Shown: positions 59,937-64,000 of the stretch, one piece after another
Numbering within the stretch: position 1 is the first letter of the stretch
Layout of the letters: every line of letters starts with the position of its first letter
Assembly (NCBI GenBank): GCA_045532295.1
Contig: JAZSFP010000007.1
Span: 248,001-312,000, forward strand
DNA from: UBA10677 sp045532295
Lineage (GTDB): Bacteria > Bacillota > Clostridia > Christensenellales > Pumilibacteraceae
Reading direction: 5' to 3'
Length of the DNA: 64,000 nucleotides
Program-made: the position numbers and the translations under genes
The notes under the pieces: model-generated
Databases searched by the model: none
Told to the model about the DNA's origin: nothing
Seen by the model: only the letters and a program-made list of their open reading frames with translations

Positions 59937-60435
59937 AAACGGACACCTCGTCAAAGACACTACGCTTTAAAATAATAATACCCGTATCAACGTCAATCTT
60001 GACAATCATTTTCTTTAAGAACGGAAATCTAACGACAGACTTGCCGTTTATAACCGTGTATACGTCAGCAGAGCCATACTGGTTTATTTCCGTAACTTTA
60101 CCTAGTTCCACTCCGTTATCGTCAATAACCTTACAGCCTATAATATCCGCAATAAAATAACTGCCTTCTTCAAGGTCAACAGCGTTAATCCTATCAATTT
60201 GAAGATATTCGTTTTGCACGCTTTCAGCGGTCGTTCTATCCGCTATTCCGCTTAAACGAAGATAGACGAAATCCTTATCGAAGCGACAAGCCTCGATACG
60301 ATGCGGAGCAGATTTTAAATATACTATTTTAAGTCTTTTAAAACGCATCGCGTCGTCAGTAAGAGGCTTAATCTTAAGTTCACCCCTAATTCCGACTGCG
60401 CGCACTATTTGACCGATAGTAATGTACTCGTTCAT
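59926..60435 (-). CDS. rimM: 16S rRNA processing protein RimM
   Basis: Assembly factor for the 30S head that binds S19, 169 residues. The N-terminal beta-barrel starts ITIGQIVRAVGIRGELKIKPLTD and the C-terminal PRC-barrel includes YFIADIIGCKV and RFPFLKKMI. It overlaps trmD by 11 bases. Confidence 0.96.
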   Translation of the reverse strand: MNEYITIGQIVRAVGIRGELKIKPLTDDAMRFKRLKIVYLKSAPHRIEACRFDKDFVYLRLSGIADRTTAESVQNEYLQIDRINAVDLEEGSYFIADIIGCKVIDDNGVELGKVTEINQYGSADVYTVINGKSVVRFPFLKKMIVKIDVDTGIIILKRSVFDEVSVYED

Positions 60436-60488
60436 AATTTCACCTTTATAGCAAATTAGAGAGCAATAGCCCTCTAACTCGTTTTTTC

Positions 60489-60722
60489 TTATTGTTCGTC
60501 CGCCTCTAAAATAACGACCGAATATTTAACGCCCGTCTTATTTCCTGCTGCTTTAATTATCGTTCTGATAGCCTTTGCAATACGACCGTCTCTACCGATA
60601 ACCTTGCCCATATCTTCTTTGGAAACCTTGACTTTAACAATGTTTTCCTCTTCAATGGTAACGACTACCTCGTCTTTCTTTTCAACGAGTTCGCTAACCA
60701 TAAATTTTACAAGTTCTATCAT
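60489..60722 (-). CDS. khpA: KH-domain RNA-binding protein KhpA
   Basis: RNA-binding protein of 77 residues with one KH domain, GxxG loop in GKVIGRDGRIAKAIR. In other Firmicutes KhpA pairs with KhpB (EloR/Jag) and affects cell elongation and small-RNA binding. It sits between rpsP and rimM, its standard place. Confidence 0.95.
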   Translation of the reverse strand: MIELVKFMVSELVEKKDEVVVTIEEENIVKVKVSKEDMGKVIGRDGRIAKAIRTIIKAAGNKTGVKYSVVILEADEQ

Positions 60723-60773
60723 AATATCTCCTGCGCATACATCAATGCGCTATCGCAAAATGCAGTGAGTTAA

Positions 60774-61070
60774 TTATTCTCCCTTCTTCTTTTTGATAGC
60801 GTTAGTTTTAGCGGGCATAACCTTTGCCTCAAGAACGCCTGCGCCAACTAAAAGCGCACGTACGGTATCGGTGGGTTGTGCTCCCTTGTTAATCCATTCA
60901 GTAGCCTTTTCGCTGTTGATTTTGATTTCAGCGGGCTCAGTCTTAGGATTGTAAGTACCAACGATGTCGATGAACTTACCATCTCTGGGTGCTCTCGAGT
61001 CTGCTACTACCACTCTGTAAAAAGGGGATTTCTTGTCGCCCATACGGGTGAGTCTGATTTTAACTGCCAT
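60774..61070 (-). CDS. rpsP: 30S ribosomal protein S16
   Basis: Small-subunit protein of 98 residues. The N-terminus VKIRLTRMGDKKSPFYRVVVADSR and the INSEKATEWINKGAQPTDTV segment identify it. It is followed by khpA-rimM-trmD in the conserved order. Confidence 0.98.
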   Translation of the reverse strand: MAVKIRLTRMGDKKSPFYRVVVADSRAPRDGKFIDIVGTYNPKTEPAEIKINSEKATEWINKGAQPTDTVRALLVGAGVLEAKVMPAKTNAIKKKKGE

Positions 61071-61137
61071 TTTTCTTTCTCCTTAAAAAATAAAATTTTA
61101 TTTGCTTTATCAGGTGTTATTTTCCTGTAATAACCTT

Positions 61138-62472
61138 TTAGAACGGGAAACGGCGCTTACCGCCACCCATTTTGAAGTTGCCACTCTTCATTCTCTTCAT
61201 AAGTTCACGCGTTTGCTCAAATTGTTTAAGAAGTTGGTTTACGTCTTGAATACTCGTTCCACTTCCAACTGCTATACGCTGTTTTCTTGAAGACTTAATA
61301 ATTTCCGGTTTTTCGCGTTCTTCCATCGTCATCGAACGGATTATCGCCTTGAAACGCTCAATACGGCTTTCGTCAATATCCTTTTCGCTGATTTTCATAT
61401 TACTCATTCCGGGTATCATACCGATTAGGTCAGTAAGATTACCCATCTTTTTCATATTTTCAAACTGAGAAAGGAAGTCGTCGAGAGTAAAACTTGCTTC
61501 GCGAAGTTTTTTCTCCATCTTCTTCATTTCTTCTTCGGAAACTGCCGATTGCGCTTTCTCAATAAGCGTAAGCACGTCGCCCATACCTAAGATTCTTGAC
61601 GCCATACGGTCAGGATAGAAAGGCTCGAGGTCGCCTGACTTTTCTCCGATACCGCAGAACTTAATAGGCTTACCGGTAACCGCCTTAATTGAAAGCGCCG
61701 CACCACCTCGCGTATCACCGTCAAGTTTAGTTAAAATTACGCCGGTAATATCGAGTTGCTCGTTAAACGAAGTTGCTACCGTTACAGCGTCTTGTCCCGT
61801 CATCGCATCGACGGTAAGAAGAATTTCCGCCGGGTTTACTGCACTTTTAACCTCACGAAGTTCGTTCATAAGGTTTTCGTCAATGTGAAGTCTACCCGCA
61901 GTATCAATGATTACTGTGTCGTATCCTTTAGAAACTGCGTAATCAATTGCCTCTTTAGCAGTCTTTGCAGGCTTGTTCGTGCCTTTTTCAAAGACTTCAG
62001 TATTAACACTCTTTCCTACTACCTTAAGTTGATTGATTGCTGCGGGACGATAAATATCACACGCAACGAGCATAGGTTTTTTGCCTTGCTTTATAAGGTA
62101 CTGCGAGAGTTTTCCGCACATCGTGGTTTTACCTGCGCCTTGAAGTCCACAGAGCATAATTACAGTGGGCGGTTTAGAGGAAACCTCTAATTTTGAATTT
62201 GCGCTACCCATAAGCGCGATGAGTTCTTCGTTAACTATTTTAACGACTTGCTGACCTGGGGTAAGGCTTTTAAGAACCTGCTCGCCTACTGCTTTTTCGC
62301 TTACTTTCGAAACGAAGTCCTTAACGACGGAAAAGTTTACGTCCGCCTCAAGTAAAGCAATACGGATTTCGCGCATTGCCTGCTTGATTTCAAGTTCGGT
62401 AAGTTTTCCGCGTGAGGTTATCTTACTGAAAATATGATTAAGTTTTTCACTCAGATTACCAAATAATCCCAT
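61138..62472 (-). CDS. ffh: signal recognition particle protein Ffh
   Basis: SRP54 GTPase that binds signal sequences on translating ribosomes and delivers them to FtsY. It has 444 residues. The N and G domains contain G1 GLQGAGKTT, DTAGRLH and TKLDGDTRGG; the methionine-rich M domain (about 300-440) ends in MGGGKRRFPF and binds SRP RNA through GSGTSIQDVNQLLKQF. The 4.5S/6S SRP RNA gene is not in the window. It follows ylxM by eight bases. Confidence 0.98.
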   Translation of the reverse strand: MGLFGNLSEKLNHIFSKITSRGKLTELEIKQAMREIRIALLEADVNFSVVKDFVSKVSEKAVGEQVLKSLTPGQQVVKIVNEELIALMGSANSKLEVSSKPPTVIMLCGLQGAGKTTMCGKLSQYLIKQGKKPMLVACDIYRPAAINQLKVVGKSVNTEVFEKGTNKPAKTAKEAIDYAVSKGYDTVIIDTAGRLHIDENLMNELREVKSAVNPAEILLTVDAMTGQDAVTVATSFNEQLDITGVILTKLDGDTRGGAALSIKAVTGKPIKFCGIGEKSGDLEPFYPDRMASRILGMGDVLTLIEKAQSAVSEEEMKKMEKKLREASFTLDDFLSQFENMKKMGNLTDLIGMIPGMSNMKISEKDIDESRIERFKAIIRSMTMEEREKPEIIKSSRKQRIAVGSGTSIQDVNQLLKQFEQTRELMKRMKSGNFKMGGGKRRFPF

Positions 62473-62480
62473 ATTTGCTC

Positions 62481-62816
62481 CTATAAATTTGTCAAAAGCC
62501 CTTCAAGCGCTTTTATGCTCTCTTCCATATTACCTTTGCGAAGAGTTTCGATCGCTTTGGTAACTCGTTCTTTATTTCGCTCTTTGGAAGACTTGAGCGC
62601 AAGTTTTTCTTCGTAAAAGAGAAGTTGTTCGCAAGCCTTTACAATCGTATCGCGTACCGCTTGACGAGTTACTCCCTCATTTTCCGCAATCTCCGAAAGC
62701 GACAAATCGTAATCGTAGTACGAGCGTAGCGTTTCACTTTGACGGGAAGTAAGTAAATCTCCGTAAATATCAATTAGTTCGCTAATTTGTAAATCTTTTT
62801 TCAATTCTCTCTCCAT
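62481..62816 (-). CDS. ylxM: YlxM family helix-turn-helix protein, SRP-associated
   Basis: Sigma-factor-region-4-like DNA-binding-fold protein of 111 residues: LTSRQSETLRSYYDYDLSLS followed by ENEGVTRQAVRDTI. In streptococci YlxM binds SRP components and modulates Ffh and FtsY activity. It is the first gene after the sigma-A promoter at 62857-62885 and immediately precedes ffh. Confidence 0.94.
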   Translation of the reverse strand: MERELKKDLQISELIDIYGDLLTSRQSETLRSYYDYDLSLSEIAENEGVTRQAVRDTIVKACEQLLFYEEKLALKSSKERNKERVTKAIETLRKGNMEESIKALEGLLTNL

Positions 62817-62824
62817 TTAATGAA

Positions 62825-62856
62825 AGAAGTGTAAAGCAATTTTACTTTACACTTCT
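62825..62856. promoter_or_regulatory. 12-bp perfect palindrome at the ylxM-ffh start point
   Basis: AGAAGTGTAAAG, eight bases, then its exact reverse complement. It abuts the -10 box of the minus-strand promoter and contains the expected start near 62850, so it fits an operator. As RNA from ftsY it would also form a hairpin followed by TTTCATT, so a leaky terminator is an alternative. Confidence 0.6.
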
Positions 62857-62885
62857 ATAATACCATTATTTTTCCACTTTGTCAA
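62857..62885 (-). promoter_or_regulatory. sigma-A promoter of ylxM-ffh
   Basis: TTGACA (62880-62885), a 17-base spacer and TATTAT (62857-62862), placed six bases after the ftsY stop. Confidence 0.85.
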
Positions 62886-62890
62886 GCATT

Positions 62891-63790
62891 TTAATCAATA
62901 ATTCCATTAACAAATTCAACGGAATTAAAATCTTCAAGGTCGTCAATACCTTCACCAACGCCGACGTAAACTACAGGAACTTCAAGTTCGTTTGTAATTG
63001 CGAACACTACTCCACCCTTTGCTGTACCGTCTAACTTAGTGAGGATAATACCGTCAATATCAACTGCCTCGTTAAACACGTCAACTTGCGCCAAAGCGTT
63101 TTGACCAGTCGTTGCATCTAATACTATATAGTTAAGATAAAGCGCGTCGGGCATTTCTCTGTTTACTATACGAGAAATTTTACCAAGTTCGTCCATAAGG
63201 TTTTTCTTGTTATGAAGACGACCTGCAGTATCAATCAGAATTACGTCGTTACCCTTACTCTTTGCGCTTGAAAGAGCGTCGAAAACCACTGAACCGGGAT
63301 CTGCGCCTTCGCCTTGTTTTACGATACGAACACCTGCTCTCTCTGCCCAAACGGTAAGTTGATCAGCAGCAGCCGCTCTAAAAGTATCCGCCGCGACTAA
63401 AAGAACGTTCTTGCCTTGTTTTTTGAACTTCTTAGCAAGTTTTCCCATAGCAGTAGTTTTACCTACGCCGTTAACACCCGAAACCATAATTATAAGTGGG
63501 TATTCGTACTCGGGAATTTCCGTCTCGTCTAAAATATCAACGAGTATTTCTTTAAGTTCTTTCTTAACCTCATCTTGCTTGCGCAACAATTTTTTGTCTA
63601 CGCGCGCGCGCAAATCCTCTAAAATTCTATCAGTTGTAACTGCGCCGATGTCCGAAGAAAGAAGTATATATTCAAGTTCTTCATAGAAATCGTCGTTAAG
63701 AACGCCACCCGTGAAAAGTTTGTTAAGATTATAGGAAATTATGTCTTTAGTTTTCTTAAGTCCTTCCTTAATTTTTGAAAACAAGCCCAT
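62891..63790 (-). CDS. ftsY: signal recognition particle receptor FtsY
   Basis: SRP receptor GTPase, 299 residues. It has the NG domain only, with G1 GVNGVGKTT near 105, DTAGRLHNK and TKLDGTAKGG. The acidic A domain of enterobacterial FtsY is absent, as usual in Firmicutes; membrane contact is by the N-terminal amphipathic helix (GLFSKIKEGLKKTKD). GGAGGGG precedes ATG 63790. It lies 15 bases after smc. Confidence 0.98.
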   Translation of the reverse strand: MGLFSKIKEGLKKTKDIISYNLNKLFTGGVLNDDFYEELEYILLSSDIGAVTTDRILEDLRARVDKKLLRKQDEVKKELKEILVDILDETEIPEYEYPLIIMVSGVNGVGKTTAMGKLAKKFKKQGKNVLLVAADTFRAAAADQLTVWAERAGVRIVKQGEGADPGSVVFDALSSAKSKGNDVILIDTAGRLHNKKNLMDELGKISRIVNREMPDALYLNYIVLDATTGQNALAQVDVFNEAVDIDGIILTKLDGTAKGGVVFAITNELEVPVVYVGVGEGIDDLEDFNSVEFVNGIID

Positions 63791-63805
63791 ACGTACCCCT
63801 CCGTT

Positions 63806-64000
63806 TTATGCTTTATCGATATTTTTTACAGCCTCTTCAAGTTTTACGGAAACAATTTTTGAAATACCTTTTTCCTCCATCGTAACACCGTAAAGATTGT
63901 CCGCAAGTTCCATTGTTGGCTTACGGTGAGTAATTACTATGAACTGAGTGTCTTCACTAAATCTACGAAGATACTTAGCAAAACGGTTTGCGTTAGCATC
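63806..64000 (-). CDS. smc: chromosome partition protein SMC (C-terminal fragment, cut by window edge)
   Basis: The last 64 codons of smc, reading in from the end of the window: DANANRFAKYLRRFSEDTQF, then VITHRKPTMELADNLYGVTMEE. This is the Walker B/D-loop end of the SMC ATPase head, with the His-switch in VITHRK. SMC forms condensin with ScpA and ScpB. It is immediately upstream of ftsY, the standard order. The rest lies outside the window. Confidence 0.95.
   Translation of the reverse strand, partial: DANANRFAKYLRRFSEDTQFIVITHRKPTMELADNLYGVTMEEKGISKIVSVKLEEAVKNIDKA

Overview
The window is a chromosomal stretch from an AT-rich, endospore-forming Firmicute of the class Clostridia, probably an uncultured anaerobe. 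The endospore assignment rests on a forespore sigma operon (spoIIAA-spoIIAB-sigF), a spoVAC-spoVAD-spoVAE operon and yunB. The Firmicute assignment rests on a Phe T-box leader, MutS2, RbgA, TmcAL, YlxM and the smc-ftsY-ylxM-ffh-rpsP order. Almost all of it is core gene content on the minus strand. I see no insertion sequence, prophage or CRISPR array, and no non-coding gap longer than about 300 bases outside the tRNA block.

Layout. 0-4 kb is the only loosely organised part: a WG-repeat lipoprotein, an AraC/GyrI-type regulator, a Xer-like recombinase and a 62-residue unknown protein. 3.9-11.8 kb is a tight miaB-mutS-mutL-miaA-ynbB operon. 11.9-16.8 kb holds a bifunctional penicillin-binding protein converging on a nifS-thiI thiolation operon. 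16.9-25.1 kb holds mutS2, a U32 peptidase-family gene and pheST with its T-box. 25.1-29.4 kb is the sporulation block. 29.6-30.2 kb is a six-tRNA operon (Pro, CAU anticodon, Asp, Phe, Thr, Tyr). 30.3-33.7 kb is accessory: a short GH32 glycosidase, an S15/CocE-type hydrolase and an unknown tail-anchored protein. 33.8-38.7 kb holds rplS, tgt-queA and ruvCAB. 38.8-40.1 kb is a divergent argininosuccinate-lyase-like gene. 40.2-45.5 kb holds radC, proA, yebC, an rRNA/tRNA methyltransferase and infC-rpmI-rplT. 45.6-49.8 kb holds comF, ackA, pta and tmcAL. 49.9-57.5 kb holds two tandem DAHP synthases, coaD-rsmD, alr and two acyltransferase-fold proteins. 57.5-64 kb is the conserved yraN-rnhB-rbgA-trmD-rimM-khpA-rpsP-ffh-ylxM-ftsY-smc run, with smc cut by the window edge.

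How it works together. The genes mostly serve translation (tRNA modification by MiaA, MiaB, ThiI, Tgt, QueA, TrmD and TmcAL; ribosomal proteins; SRP), DNA repair and recombination (MutS, MutL, RuvABC, a RadC-like protein) and sporulation. Several tRNAs in the window are expected substrates of enzymes in the window.

Most worth a second look: an ArgH-fold protein that has lost the family's catalytic signatures; a pair of divergent consensus promoters whose start points fall on the start codons (leaderless mRNAs); an infC leader with a terminator and an AUU start; a forespore-type promoter followed by a 30-codon ORF ahead of spoVAC; and a perfect palindrome at the start point of the ffh operon. 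Starts were chosen by hand from Shine-Dalgarno sites and gene overlaps. Family names rest on motifs read by eye, with no database search.
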